From NCBI RefSeq assembly GCF_000485595.1, contig NW_014578101.1, forward strand, positions 81,396 to 108,714: a DNA stretch of 27,319 nt. The letters run 5' to 3'. Positions 1 through 10,870 of this stretch are shown piece after piece. This stretch comes from Priapulus caudatus (taxonomy: Eukaryota > Priapulida > Priapulimorpha > Priapulimorphida > Priapulidae). A model generated the notes under the pieces. The model did no database searches, was not told the DNA's origin, and saw nothing but the letters and a program-made list of their open reading frames with translations. A program made the position numbers and the translations under genes. Positions within the stretch are counted from its first letter, which is position 1; every line of letters starts with the position of its first letter.

Positions 1-18
1 CGGATCGTCTTATTAGTC

Positions 19-1035
19 TAATGTTTAATTAATTTTTTTTTTTTTAAATTTTTTTTTAATTAATTAATGTTTAATTTTAATTTTAATTTTTAATTTTAAT
101 TTTTAATTTTAATTTTTAATTTTAATTTTTAATTTTAATTTTATTTTATTTTTAATTGAAATTTTGTGGAGGGGGAGCTAGATATTTGTAGGGTACCTAT
201 ATACAGAGAGTTGCGCCATGACGAGTCGGGAAAAATCGGTCACGTGGTCGCTGGACGACATGTTGTTTCCAAATGGATACGCACGGCTATGGCCGCTAAG
301 AAAGTGTACAATTAAATTATCATATGGCGCGAACGATTTGAGTTACATTTCTAGAAATCTAGATACACATAGACACATGTCTTAGCTATAATCTCTGTAA
401 ATTTTGAGTTTATTGAAGTGTAACCTCTATGTGCGGTTACTTAGGTGTGGTAGGTGAGGTAGGTTAGATAAACAGAGTACAGGATGCGCTGAGACATAAA
501 GCAAACACCAACTAGAGAAGTAACATACCAAAAGCGACTGTATTGTTAGACATTACAAGGTGAATACAACACGTAGCGTACAAATAACAACTGTGACAGG
601 TAATGACACGGGGATAGAGAGAGTTGAGTTCCCCGTGCCTGAGTGCAGCTCGCCTTATATACACCGGCGATTCCTGTGCACGATTAGTCTAATTAATTAC
701 TACGGACCATTGTACAGCGTATCCATACAGCGCTGTACGTAAGCGGCAGCGGTGAGGATCCATTTGGAAACAAAATGGCGTCAAATCCTGAGTTGGCGCA
801 ACTCTCTGTATACAGGTACCATAGGTATGTGAATGCGTGCAAAATTCTAGACTACGGTAAAACCTCGTTATACCGCCCCTCATAATACCGCCAACCTCAC
901 TTATCGCCAGGGAATCCACACACCTAGCCCCCCCACACACACACCTCCCCTACATCCCCTAAAAAAATGAAAATTATAAAAAAAAAAAAATTTAAATTTA
1001 AATTAAAAATTAATTAATTAATTAATGAAACATTA
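19..1035. mobile_element. Fold-back / inverted-repeat element, about 1 kb
   Basis: Three nested inverted-repeat pairs share one centre. The outer tips are TAATGTTT next to AATTAAT on the left and ATTAATGAAACATTA on the right (ending 1035). A 27-bp pair (192-218 and 794-820) matches at 26 of 27 bases. A 16-bp pair (263-278 and 758-773) is perfect. AT-rich tracts (about 25-145 and 960-1028) also mirror each other. The middle (about 280-757) shows no symmetry apart from a short TACAGCGCTGTA palindrome at 726-737. No transposase reading frame is visible, so this is probably a non-autonomous element. The stretch at 841-905 resembles the repeat at 23829-23950. Boundaries are inferred from symmetry and no target duplication is clear. 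Confidence 0.6.
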
Positions 1036-1060
1036 CGTATAGATTGGTACCCCCTCCCCT

Positions 1061-1124
1061 GTGGGTTTTCGGACTAGTGGGTTTTCGGACTAGTGGGTTT
1101 TCGGACTATTGGGCCGTAGGACTA
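1061..1124. repeat. 16-bp minisatellite, about 4 units
   Basis: GTGGGTTTTCGGACTA occurs three times head to tail (1061-1108), followed by a degenerate fourth copy ending at 1124. It lies between two inverted-repeat elements. Confidence 0.9.
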
Positions 1125-1153
1125 GCGAGCTGTAACCAGTGCCTAGTATGCCT

Positions 1154-1833
1154 TTAAGAAGGAGAGCGTACAATGGTGAAATGCTGAAACCATGTTGCAG
1201 TATTAGTCGAATTAAGAAACTTTGCCCTTTTTATTTTGACGATTTTAGATCAGCTGTCCTACCTTACTAATATAAAACAAACCGCTTGTCCCTATGATGC
1301 TCCTATGCTGAGATAATGAGCGGTGAAAATCTGTTATTTTTGCCGAAAACCGACTCGAGATCCCGGTTGGCTGTGACGCTCTCCCGCTTTGAGATAGCTT
1401 CGGGGAACCTCGCGTGTTTCCGTCAATGATTGACAAATGGAATGAATTAATGACGTCTGTTATTGATTGCCATAGTGATGACCTCCACCTGTGCCCACCT
1501 CACGATGGATGTATAGTAAACTCTGTAGTACTGACGTGAGTCGACGCTACACAGCAGCGACTGAAAGCAATATACTGGGCACAAAAGGAGAGAGGGTCAC
1601 AGCCAACAGGGATCTCGAGTCGGTTTTCGGCAAAAATACCAGATTTTCACCGCTCAATATCTCAGCGTAGGAGCACCGTAGGTACAAGCGGTTTGTTTTA
1701 TGCTAGTAAGATAAGACAGCTGATCAATACTAATGCAAAGAATCGTCAAAATAAAACGGGCAAAGTTTCTTGATTTGACTAATACTGCAACATGGTTTCA
1801 GCATTTCACCGTTGTACGCGCTCTCCTTCTTAA
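1154..1833. mobile_element. Long-armed fold-back element flanked by TTAA
   Basis: The left arm (about 1158-1393) and right arm (about 1580-1829) are imperfect reverse complements about 240 bp long, separated by a loop of about 185 bp. The tips read GAAGGAGAGCG on the left and CGCTCTCCTTC on the right, each bounded by TTAA (1154-1157 and 1830-1833). TTAA target duplications are characteristic of piggyBac-type transposition, but the tips do not start with the CCC usual for piggyBac, so the superfamily is open. Reading frames inside the arms are not convincing proteins. Arm-to-arm divergence is visible by eye, so the insertion is not recent. Confidence 0.7.
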
Positions 1834-2252
1834 TACGCTCTTGATATTACCCATCTATCATACGCAGCATGTATTTTTATTAGTATAGTCTAAACGACAG
1901 AGGCTGTTTCATTATTAATTACTTTCCTGTGACGTTTTCCATACAACTCTATCACATTATTCTTACTAGTGGAATTCCCTATTCGATAACGTAGCGCGCA
2001 CTCTGATGATGCCCGCAGGCCACCAATAAATTGCATTACCACCAGCGCAAATAGTCATAGTAAAATGAATTTGTCTCTGCTCGTTTGAATGGAATTTAGT
2101 CCTTATATCTCCCTGAGTAGGGCGCTTACGGTATTCCGCTGTGTGGCCGTAAACTAAAGCCGGCTTTTCCATGCACCGAAGCTAGGCCCCGCAGTGCCAG
2201 CATTATCAGTGTAATATGGTACGATAGGAACAAGTCTCAGTTAGACAACACG
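1834..2252. other. Unassigned non-coding stretch
   Basis: No gene, repeat array or RNA gene recognised. A 68-codon minus-strand frame at 1966-2172 has no family resemblance I can name. Confidence 0.4.
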
Positions 2253-2272
2253 TCCCTCCCTCTCCCTCCCTC

Positions 2273-2340
<68 letters not shown>

Positions 2341-2365
2341 TCTCTCTCTCCGTCTCTCCCTCTCG
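2253..2365. repeat. (CT)n microsatellite
   Basis: Begins as CCCTCCCT and becomes a nearly pure CT dinucleotide run, with short CACA and CG interruptions near its right end. Confidence 0.97.
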
Positions 2366-2968
2366 GCACTGTCTAACTCTCTCACCATGCAGACTCAATC
2401 TCCCTACTTTCATTATGTTGGTATATTATAAATTACTCTGTATATTTAACCTGTGGCATTTTATCACAGGCGATATTTTAGATAATGGTTCGAGCATTGA
2501 TGGATTATAATCCATTAGGTTATGATCTTTGTAAACACTCCCATTAATGCAGTCATGGCTACACGCAGTCAAAAAGACAGTGATATCCCGCAGACACTTA
2601 TGAGACACAATCAGCAGGACATTACCAGCGATGTAGGTAAGCTGAAACTCAAGAATAAATATTACACAAATTGCATGCCGTTGATGGCTTGCTAATTGCT
2701 AAACCACGTGCTCGGAATTCATTAGTTAGCCTCCCCGTCCACGCAGCGTGTTGCCGTATTAGTTAATGAATGACCAACACCTGTTACTGTAATAGCCAGT
2801 GTCTATGCTGGTCAGTCATCAGCGCATAGGCACTATAGTCACCAGTGTATATGTGTGTGCAGTGGGATTGAGTGTAGAGAAAGAGAGATTGAGGCGGGTA
2901 GAGATAGGGGTGGTCCAGCCATCGAGCAAGTGAATATGTATATATAAATAATATATATAATTATACAA
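2366..2968. other. Unassigned non-coding stretch
   Basis: No recognisable coding exon, RNA gene or repeat array. Base composition resembles the surrounding sequence. Confidence 0.4.
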
Positions 2969-3004
2969 AATTCTTCTTCTTCTTCTTCTTCTTCTCCTTA
3001 TTAC

Positions 3005-3044
<40 letters not shown>

Positions 3045-3062
3045 TATGTTATTATTATTATC
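2969..3062. repeat. Compound (TTC)n-(ATT)n microsatellite
   Basis: A run of TTC (about 2970-2996) is followed by a run of ATT/TTA from about 3001 that decays near 3062. Confidence 0.95.
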
Positions 3063-4269
3063 ATTAGTATTATTCGCACAATCATCTGCTGACGGGTACG
3101 CGATTTGCTGGGCATTCCCGTTGGGTCATACGAAGCTTGACCCAGTGAAGTTCCCACGTGCATCTGCCACAATTATGTTATTAACTAGTTTGTCATCAGA
3201 CATCTATGTAGTCGGATTCAGACGCGGATTCTTCCCCGTGGCATTACCCGTGTAAAAGCTCCTCTTCTACGCACGCTACGCATTTAACCACCACGAAGGG
3301 GAATACAAATAATATATGTTCCTGCTTATCTATATACTGTTCGAGTATAACCTTCAAGCAGGGGTATTATTAACTTTATTTGAAAATATTAAGAGCTGCT
3401 CTAGCTTATTCACATGTTACACTAGCGTGTGCTATAGACAGTATATCTTTGGCTTCCTAATAATTTAAAATGCTTACACTCTCGCCCACACTGTGAAGGC
3501 GAAGGATTTCTAATGACGTGGGGTTAGTAAGCTACTGCTAAATCTTAAGCTTGTAGTAAGAATCTCGAAGGCCACCAACTAACGACTAAATCCAACGTCA
3601 ACATTGCACGGCTACGTTAGATACACTAGACAGTGAACGTAAGTGTACGGTATACATCATATACATTGGTTCACGATCCGAACAAGATAGCCGTGATAAT
3701 CGCACGACCGCTGATGGTACACAGCGCGACGCCGATGAATTATAAACGGCCGGGATTACACTAAGGTTGGCGATAATGCGAAATACTACGACGCCTGGTG
3801 GCACTGCGCCACCGTGTCCATCACCCTCGAGGAATATTACAGCTAATCTTACCCCTACATGAGTAGATCTCACCTCCACAACGACGCGGTGTTTACCAAT
3901 GAGGTCACATTGCCGAGAGAGAACCACGAACCTCTAGCGATGCGCATTACACATTGCGAGACTCAGATTGGTTGATCCTAGCTTCTTAGTACGTCCGGCA
4001 TGCATAATAAGAGTACCGTAGCCTTTTTGAGGCTCTGTGCCAGTTTGCCAAATGATGTTTGAATGTATAAATTATGTCGCACCATGATATTTGCTGAGCC
4101 AAAGCTATAACACTCAGAACAACTATTGTTTCCTAACTGTCCCACTCCGTTATTCTGTAAACCTAGACTATTACCTTCATATCCCATTTTGACTACCATG
4201 CTATGCAATGTGCGAAGAGGGTATGTGATATGCACATGCACAGGCATCTGTTCAACTTATCCGGCCGTT
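3063..4269. other. Unassigned stretch, no recognisable gene
   Basis: Contains short open frames on both strands, including 109 codons on the minus strand at 3598-3927. None has a motif, domain or splice context that I recognise. No tandem or inverted repeat stands out. Confidence 0.35.
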
Positions 4270-5042
4270 TGTTATAACAAATGTCCATCGTGACCTAACG
4301 TGAATCACTCAGTATAAATTTTATGGGATCTCTCTAACCAAATATGCGGACATATATCCTAGCATTATAGTCGTGCTTGTGTAGCAGAGCTAAGCGCGCG
4401 CGGTTAAGAATAGTCACAGGTATATTATCAGCACGATGACATCAGTGCTGAAACCGGAGCAGTCTCGTCGTGACCGCCTTTTAGTTTCTAACTGCGTAGT
4501 AAGGGCGTGGCCCAATCACCAGCCAGCCCTTCGGCCATGTGATCCTGGTTTGATATCAAGTTCGATATAAAATCTATTCACAGCTGGGCTCAGTTTTCCT
4601 CGCCCATAGCCACAACACTATGGTCAGGAGATACGCGCCCGCACCATACCATATACGCGCCCCCCACCATGACCACATACGCGCGATGAATATAAAAACC
4701 CACCGCGTGCCGCGACACGTAGCCATTTAGTCTCAGTCAGTTAGTCGTAGCCAACGAGTCAGTTAGAGACAGTCACACGTAGTCACACGTAGTGAAGTAG
4801 AAGAACTTATATGTGCTGTGAAACATTACCTATAGTATGTATTTAGTGATTCTCTGAGTAGAATAAAGTCACCTATAGTCTGTTACAACAAATACGTGTT
4901 ATCTCTACTGTGGATTTATTCGCTACTCGCCTTACGTCGCACAAGAGACACAGAGACAAGGCTGACATCTCCTTCAAGCGGAAACGCAAACACAAAACGA
5001 AACAACGGGAGAAGAACAATACACAACGCAAGACTTATAACA
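4270..5042 (+). mobile_element. Possible solo LTR with promoter and poly(A) signal
   Basis: The region is arranged like a U3-R-U5 unit on the plus strand. It has a TATA box (TATAAAAA, 4691-4698), a candidate transcription start about 25-30 bases later, then AATAAA (4862-4867) and a T/GT-containing stretch. An 8-base inverted pair, TGTTATAA (4270-4277) and TTATAACA (5035-5042), could be the LTR ends. No 5-bp target duplication is visible (CCGTT left, TTACG right) and no second copy lies in the window, so the boundaries are guesses. The alternative is a host promoter with a short first exon. Confidence 0.3.
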
Positions 5043-6769
5043 TTACGACCTATACGATCACGTGCCTACACACAGTCGGGCATCCCCCGACGTGTCTCAG
5101 GAACCGTCTATAACACTGGTACACCCATAACACTTGTACAATACGCAGAGTCGGGCTTGAGTCTGAAGTTTGCAAAATTCTTCATTTCACAAGAACGTTG
5201 CTTGCTGATCACGCTGTATTGCACGTTTAAATATAAAATGCAAGATCGTTCGGAGTAAAGTGCACTCGAAGGACATGTCCACTCCAATATGGACATATAG
5301 TAACAATTAGGACAAATGACGCACCATGCAGACATTCTACTAGCAGCCATGTGTTTTTCCACTATTACCTATTATGCAAACCCCTATTAATCTAACAACT
5401 AAACTCAAACTAGGGCTAAAGCACCCAGTCAAAATGCCACTTTCTTTGCTACAGATGTTGTTCGCGCAGTGATTGTGTTTTTATAGCCTTTTTTTACTTT
5501 TAAGTCATTTTTAAGCCATTGCCGAGAAAATGTATGCAGGTATAGGATAAGCCATGCTGTTTTTCACTAAGGATATACCACATCGTTCAACCTTGTAAAT
5601 ATGCGGCGGTCCTTTACCAACATCATCAAGCATTAGTACATGAGATAATGCACAACATCTTTAGTATAGCACGAATAATCACTGTTGATCTGTATCTTAT
5701 TGTCAGCACGCGCGAACACTGTTCCACAGTGAGGGACGGAACATTCCATATTGCATTTCAATAGGTTGCGGATAATATTATTAAGATAAATCTCCAATGA
5801 ACCAGCACAATGACAAGTAAAATAGTTGCCGTCTTGATTGCCACTGAAAGTCATAAAAATTGCTGTCAAATGTGATGATAAAATGCCTGTTCAAGGGTTT
5901 GCTGGACATGTAATGACATTCTTTAGCTGGACAAACGTGCACTGAACGATACTGGAGTACACTTCACCTTATCTACGCAACTATAGGAAATTGTCCAGGT
6001 CCGTGAGAATTTGTTCGAGGAAGCGTTCGTCCCTCTTGACTCAATTAATCCGCTAATAAAGCCATCAGACCACTCGGTCGGTGATTCCAGTGTATAAGTA
6101 TAACACTGCCTGTCATATGTGCCGCACATGAGTAGCATCAGCGTGCCCTAATCAACCCTTCGGGATGCTACGATGCACAAGATGCCTTGCCTACGAGAGA
6201 TGTTCTGATACATGCCAGCCAGAGTGGCAAACAACAATCCATAATTCATATTGGGGAAGATTTACACAGGCTTCTGTACATACATACGAGAAGAAGCGAA
6301 GTGTGCTCGGTTATCGTGATCACGTTCATCCCCGCCCACGCACTTCGGTCAGAATCGATCAAAACAGCTACATTGACATGTATACGAAAGATGAGATGCT
6401 TGAAACCCTTATACTGGACTGCATAGCAGACCATGCTCGGTGAACCGGCTTTGCACCCATTCTGAACATCAACACTCTTAAGAAACACACTATATGCTGG
6501 ACGACCCATAGCACACAGCCATGTAGATACGAGTAGGTTTGACTCACCCGTCCCATAAGCACTTTGTTAACAGCACATTGTGTCTTCTTACGGGTGTTTG
6601 AACTGCTAACCTTCTCATCTTTTATTAGGTCTGAAAGAAAATAGAAAATGATCCTACTTCGAATGATTTAATAAAGTAATGCAATCACTATGGAAAAGTA
6701 AATGAAAGTAACAGTGCGTGTAAAATAGTAATGAGAAAATGAGAATGAGTAAAATATAGCAAATGAACG
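5043..6769. other. Unassigned stretch, no recognisable gene
   Basis: Several overlapping open frames of 60-90 codons lie on both strands (for example 6165-6443), none with a recognisable family signature. No tandem repeat until the GA array begins. Confidence 0.35.
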
Positions 6770-6803
6770 TGAGAGGGAGAGAGACAGAGAGAGACAGACA
6801 GAC

Positions 6804-6858
<55 letters not shown>

Positions 6859-6902
6859 TAGAGAGAAGAGAGAGAGAGAGAGAGGAGAGAGTGAAGAGCG
6901 AG

Positions 6903-6933
<31 letters not shown>

Positions 6934-6940
6934 GAGAGAG

Positions 6941-7000
<60 letters not shown>

Positions 7001-7018
7001 AGGGGGAGAGCAAGAGAA
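6770..7018. repeat. (GA)n microsatellite
   Basis: About 250 bp of GAGAGA with GACA, GATA and GGAGA interruptions. Open frames through it (poly Ser-Leu or Arg-Glu) are artefacts of the repeat. Confidence 0.97.
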
Positions 7019-7226
7019 AGAAGGGAAGCTTTCCATACAGGACGTACACAGCAATATCTTACTGGGCAAGACACTAGACAGTTTGACACCACGCAGCTTA
7101 TCTTTAAAATGGGTTGAGTGGTAGAAATGTTTTTCACCAGATCATTCCGATGAGGAAGCCAGAATTTCTAATAATTTATCAAGACACTAGGGGTGAGACG
7201 ATATGGGTAGCTCGCAATACGATCTG

Positions 7227-7374
7227 TGTTATGTTTGATGCTCACACATGTGCAAAGTCAACGCAGATATCTTTTTAGAATAACTCGTTTTAAGTGACTC
7301 TACACCATGCGTGCATACCACACGACACACCCCTCTCTTCTCGACGCGACGTCTGGCGGTCATATACTATTACA
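7227..7374 (-). repeat. 3' LTR of the Ty3 element
   Basis: 148 bp running from TGTTATG to TTACA on the plus strand, a direct repeat of 10203-10350. It lies downstream of pol in the minus-strand reading, next to the polypurine tract. Conserved words include AGTCAACGCAGATATC and TTCTCGACGCGACGT. Confidence 0.93.
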
Positions 7375-7386
7375 TCCCTCATCTTT
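7375..7386 (-). other. Polypurine tract
   Basis: Minus strand reads AAAGATGAGGGA directly before the 3' LTR. This is the expected position and composition of the plus-strand primer of an LTR element. Confidence 0.75.
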
Positions 7387-7497
7387 AATGAAAATAAACA
7401 ATTCCTGCGTGAGTGCGCATGCTTCATAGGCATGCACTAGAAATATATATATATGTAACTCAAAATCCGCAGGGTACTTCAGTGCTTATCATATACA

Positions 7498-8849
7498 TTA
7501 CAAATTAAACCTCACTGGTGCCTTAACTGCTCGGCCTGATCTCGTGACATACGTGTTGTCACTATGTGAGCTGTTAAGTGTAGCGTGTGGTACACTGGTA
7601 ACACTAACAGGTGTCTCTATCTTGTTATGTCCGTCAGTTTCTAGTTCCCGCTGAAAATTGAAATTTTCGCATGTCTGTCTAATCTGTCTCCTGTTCCGTC
7701 TATACCGTGCACCCGTCTCAGCTTCGACAACATACGAACGAGGTAGTTCTGTGCACTCGTTTTTAACTATAGCAGGTTCCCATCTCTTTGTCACTAGGTG
7801 CTGTATCCTAGCACTTTGTCCAGCTTGTAGTTCAGGTAGTGGTTTTGTATGAGCATCAAACCGAGCCTGTGATCTATCTTGCTTGTCTCTCATTCCTTCC
7901 TGTACTTCTTCGTCCTTCGCAGTCATGTTAACCATAGGTAAGTTCGACTGTATCTTACGGTTGAATAACAGCTCGGCTGGTGATGGTATTCTTGCACTCA
8001 GTGGCATAGTACGAATACACAGCAATGCTAGCGCGGGATCCTGTCCAGATTCTCGAGCTTTTTCTAGCGTCTTCTTTATAACACCAACATATCTTTCCGC
8101 CTTTCCATTCGCCTGGGGATAATTTGGGCTGCTGGTTACATGCTTGAACCCGTCCGTATTCTTCTGCGAATTTCGTAAATTCACTGCTGCTATACTGCGG
8201 CCCGTTGTCAGATATGATTGTCTCTGAGATTCCATACTCTGCTAGGATTCCTCTCAAGCTTTGAATCACACCTGCTGATGTTACGGTTGATAGCTTCCTC
8301 ACAATTGGGAATGTGCTATAGTAGTCTACCACAATGAGGTAATGCGCCTGATTCCACACGAATAAGTCCGAACCAATCATTTGCCATGGTCTCTGTGCTT
8401 CTATGTGTATCATTGGCGCCGGTGCCTGTGATGTCTGGTTTCTTTGACACGCAGTGCACTCCTTGACCATCTTTTCGATGTCAGCATTAATTCCACACCA
8501 GAAAACCGTTGCTCTGCATGGCTCTCAGTCGACACTTCTCAACCCCTTGATGTCCTGCGTGTATCTTCTTCATCACATCCTCCTGCATCTTCTTAGAGAC
8601 GATAACTCTGTCTCCTTTAACAAGAATGCCGTTATAGATGCTAATTTCATCTCGATAGTTCCAACACTCGTGTGTTGCCTTTGGACAGTTCTTCCGTAGA
8701 TCTGGCCAACCTGTCATAACTATCTCCTTGAGAGTTGTAAGGACAGCGTCTTCACTGGTCATCTGCTTGATTTGCTGCAACCGTATCTGTACTATGTTTA
8801 CTATCTCATGCACTATAACATCCATGTCAGGGATTGCTCTCCCTGCGAT
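7498..8849 (-). pseudogene. Ty3 pol, integrase segment (frame-broken)
   Basis: Minus strand, reading down from about 8849. The linker after RNase H is followed by an HHCC zinc-binding region, with paired histidines in HAGHQG and cysteines in CTACQ. Then comes the catalytic core with the DDE triad: Asp in GSDLF, Asp in SDNGPQ and Glu in ANGKAERY. The C-terminal part has KRWEPAIV and a basic end, TRSGRAVKAPVRFNL, before TAA at 7498-7500. Frame breaks lie at about 8502-8512 (between the His and Cys pairs) and about 8148-8157 (between the second Asp and the Glu). The protein would insert cDNA into the genome, but it cannot be made intact from this copy. Confidence 0.88.
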
Positions 8850-9371
8850 CGGAACTCTCGATAATGCATCAGCAATTGGTATGTTTTTTCCTGGTACATA
8901 CGTAACCTTGAAATCATACCTCTGCACACGTAATAGTATACACATTAGTCTTGATGGTGCACTTGACAGGCTCTTGTTTGCAATACTCTGCAATGGCTTG
9001 TGATCGGATTCTACCATCACGTATCTACCATATATGTAGTAGTGAAAACGCTCCAGTCCAAACACTACAGCGAGCATTTCTCTTTCAATGTTAGCATAGT
9101 TGCTTTCCGTTTCTGTCAAGCTTTTACTAGCATATGCAACTGGTCGTCCGCCCTGCAGTAGTGCAGCTCGATCCATCTCCCCGTTTGCTGGCATCTGTCT
9201 GTACAGTCACCGGCTTCGATGGGTCGAAATATGCTAGCACCTTTGATGAGCTAATGGCCATCTTCAACTGATTGAGTGCTGCCTGGTGTTCATGGCTCCA
9301 GAAGAAATCCACATCCTTTTTCGTAAGGTCTCTGAGCAGTGCCGTGATCGTGGCTAACTTCGGCGTGTACT
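8850..9371 (-). pseudogene. Ty3 pol, RNase H segment (frame-broken)
   Basis: Minus strand, continuous with RT above and integrase below. The connection region has FFWSHEHQAALNQLK. The RNase H core has QTDASKRG (first Asp), ALLQGGRPVAYASKSL, NIEREMLAVVFGLERF (Glu), ESDHKPL (Asp) and VPGKNIPIADALSR at the end. The catalytic acidic residues are present. A frame break lies in a C homopolymer region at about 9175-9185, just after the first Asp motif. In an intact element this domain removes the RNA strand after reverse transcription. Confidence 0.88.
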
Positions 9372-10151
9372 TCCCAGGTAGTTTGCTAAACCAAGTATAG
9401 ATTGTAGCTCGCTAGCAGATTGCGGCAATGGCATATCTGTTACAACAGCTATCTTGTCAGGGTCTGGCTCTAGACCTTTGTGAGTGAGATAGTTGCCAAA
9501 GAACTGAATCCTTTGCTTCTTTATCACACACTTACTTGGATTCAACTTTAGCCCTACTTCCCGTGTTCGCTCTAGAACCTTGACGAGATTCGCATTGTGC
9601 TCGGCATCGTTGGCACCAAATACCACTATGTCATCAGCAATGCCTACTACACCCGATATGTTCTCAAAGGTCTAGTAAACTTTCTTCTGAAAAACGTCTT
9701 GGGCTGAGACAATACCGAATGGTAATCTTTTGAAACAATATCGCCCAAAAGGTGTGTTGAACGTTGTGAGCAATTTTGATTCGCCGGTAAGTTTTACATT
9801 CCAATAACCCGATCGGGTATCTAAGATGCTAAACACCTTAGCGCCTGTAAGCTTCGGTAATACATCGTCCAAGGTTGGTGTGTAATGATGCTCTCTCTTG
9901 ATCGCCTTGTTGAGTTGCCGCGGGTCAAGACAAATCATCAAATCACCGTTCGGTTTCGTGACACACACTAGACCATTCACCCAGTCTGTTGGTACATCTA
10001 CCACTTCGATAATGTCTAGGTCTAAAATGCGCTGTAACTCCTGCTTAAGCGGTTGTTTCAACGATTCTGGAACACGTTGCGGTGGCTGTATGACTGGTTC
10101 TGCATCCTTACGTACCCAAATGTGGTATTCTTCGTCTTTGCCGTTAGCCAA
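9372..10151 (-). pseudogene. Ty3 pol, reverse transcriptase segment (stop and frameshift)
   Basis: Minus strand. RT motifs appear in order: DPRQLNKAIKREHHYTP, FSILDTRSGYWNVKL (first catalytic Asp), TPFGRYCFKRLPFGIVSAQD, then GIADDIVVFG with the paired catalytic Asp, LKLNPSKC and IQFFGNYLTHKGL. An in-frame TAG (9672-9674) falls between the LPFG block and the ADD block. A one-base break at about 9371-9375 follows GLANYL. There is no convincing ATG: the open frame starts near 10151 below a TAG, about 50 bases from the primer-binding site, consistent with loss of gag and protease. Confidence 0.92.
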
Positions 10152-10190
10152 CTGCTGCTATTGTGACGTGACGTAAGACTTCGTTTCTAT

Positions 10191-10202
10191 CTTCTGACAC
10201 CA
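10191..10202 (-). other. Primer-binding site, tRNA-Leu type
   Basis: Minus strand reads TGGTGTCAGAAG immediately after the 5' LTR. Its complement, CTTCTGACA plus CCA, is the 3' end of animal tRNA-Leu of the TTCTGACA acceptor type. The match extends 12 bases and then diverges. Together with the LTRs this fixes the element's orientation and the LTR edge. Confidence 0.8.
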
Positions 10203-10350
10203 TGTTATGTTTGATGCTCACCCATGTGCAAAGTCAACGCAGATATCTTTTTAGAATAACTCGTTTTAATTGATTCCACCCTATGCGTGCATACCACGCG
10301 ACACACCCCTCTCTTCTCGACGCGACGTCCGTCGGTCATATACGATAACA
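10203..10350 (-). repeat. 5' LTR of the Ty3 element
   Basis: 148 bp, plus strand from TGTTATG to ATAACA, with perfect 5-base terminal inversion (TGTTA and TAACA). It is a direct repeat of 7227-7374 with 11 differences by hand count and no length change. No obvious TATA box or poly(A) signal is visible within its short length. Confidence 0.93.
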
Positions 10351-10528
10351 TAACGATACAGCCTTAACGATACAATACGTGTTGTAATACTTTCAAGAGA
10401 CTACATAGCACACTATACACTCACCCGCGACTCTACTAATTGTGTAAACCCTTATAATAAATCAGCATCTTGAAGTGCTTAGTAAACAGCTGCTATGGAA
10501 TTGCAGATTTGGTTATGTTTCTTTTGTT

Positions 10529-10870
10529 ACCTCCGCCAGGGGCTTGGCAGGGGTTATGTTTTCACCGGCGTGTGTTTGAGTGTTGGTTTGTGTACGTGTT
10601 TGTGGGTTTGTGGGTTTGTTAACATGCACGTTTCAGTTCACTTCCGCTAGGTGCGCTGGCTGTAGACTTACAAACACGCAACCACAGGCTAAGGGGCTAG
10701 CACAGTCCTCCCCCACCTGCACGCTCGCACTAATCCGGATCCAATTAATTATTTAATTAATTAATTAATTAATTAATTTTTCCACTTAATTAATTAATTA
10801 ATTAATAAAAAATTTCACATTGAGAGAATTCAGCAGCCTTGGCGGAGGTCTGTGCTCTCCGAGTGCTCTA
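10529..10870. mobile_element. Interspersed repeat with ACCTCCGCCA ends
   Basis: The left end ACCTCCGCCA (10529-10538) is the exact reverse complement of TGGCGGAGGT (10840-10849). The inside edges, GGTTATGTTTTCACCGGCG on the left and CTGTGCTCTCCGAGTGCTCT on the right, resemble a repeat I recall seeing scattered through many invertebrate genomes. It contains GTTTGTGG-type simple sequence and a (TTAA)n array. No coding capacity seen. The class is uncertain. Confidence 0.6.
10743..10808. repeat. (TTAA)n microsatellite
   Basis: AATTAATT repeats with one TTTTTCCAC interruption near the middle, inside the ACCTCCGCCA-ended repeat. Confidence 0.95.

Larger units (their letters stand above)
7227..10350 (-). 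mobile_element. Degenerate Ty3-type LTR retrotransposon lacking gag and protease
   Basis: Two direct 148-bp LTRs bound a 2828-bp interior read on the minus strand. The interior has a tRNA-Leu-type primer-binding site next to the 5' LTR, a purine tract next to the 3' LTR, and RT, RNase H and integrase in that order, the Ty3 order. Only about 50 bases separate the primer site from the start of the RT region, so gag and protease are absent, probably deleted. Pol carries one in-frame TAG and four frame breaks. The LTRs differ at 11 of 148 positions by hand count (about 93% identity), so this is not a fresh insertion. The 5-bp flanks (ATCTG and TAACG) do not match, so no target duplication remains or an end has been rearranged. 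Confidence 0.92.

Noticed and set aside
3598-3927. 109-codon minus-strand open frame
   Set aside because: No recognisable motif, start context or conserved domain; frames of this length occur by chance over 27 kb.
6654-7137. Minus-strand frames of 130-150 codons rich in Ser and Leu, and a plus-strand Arg-Glu frame
   Set aside because: They are translations of the (GA)n microsatellite.
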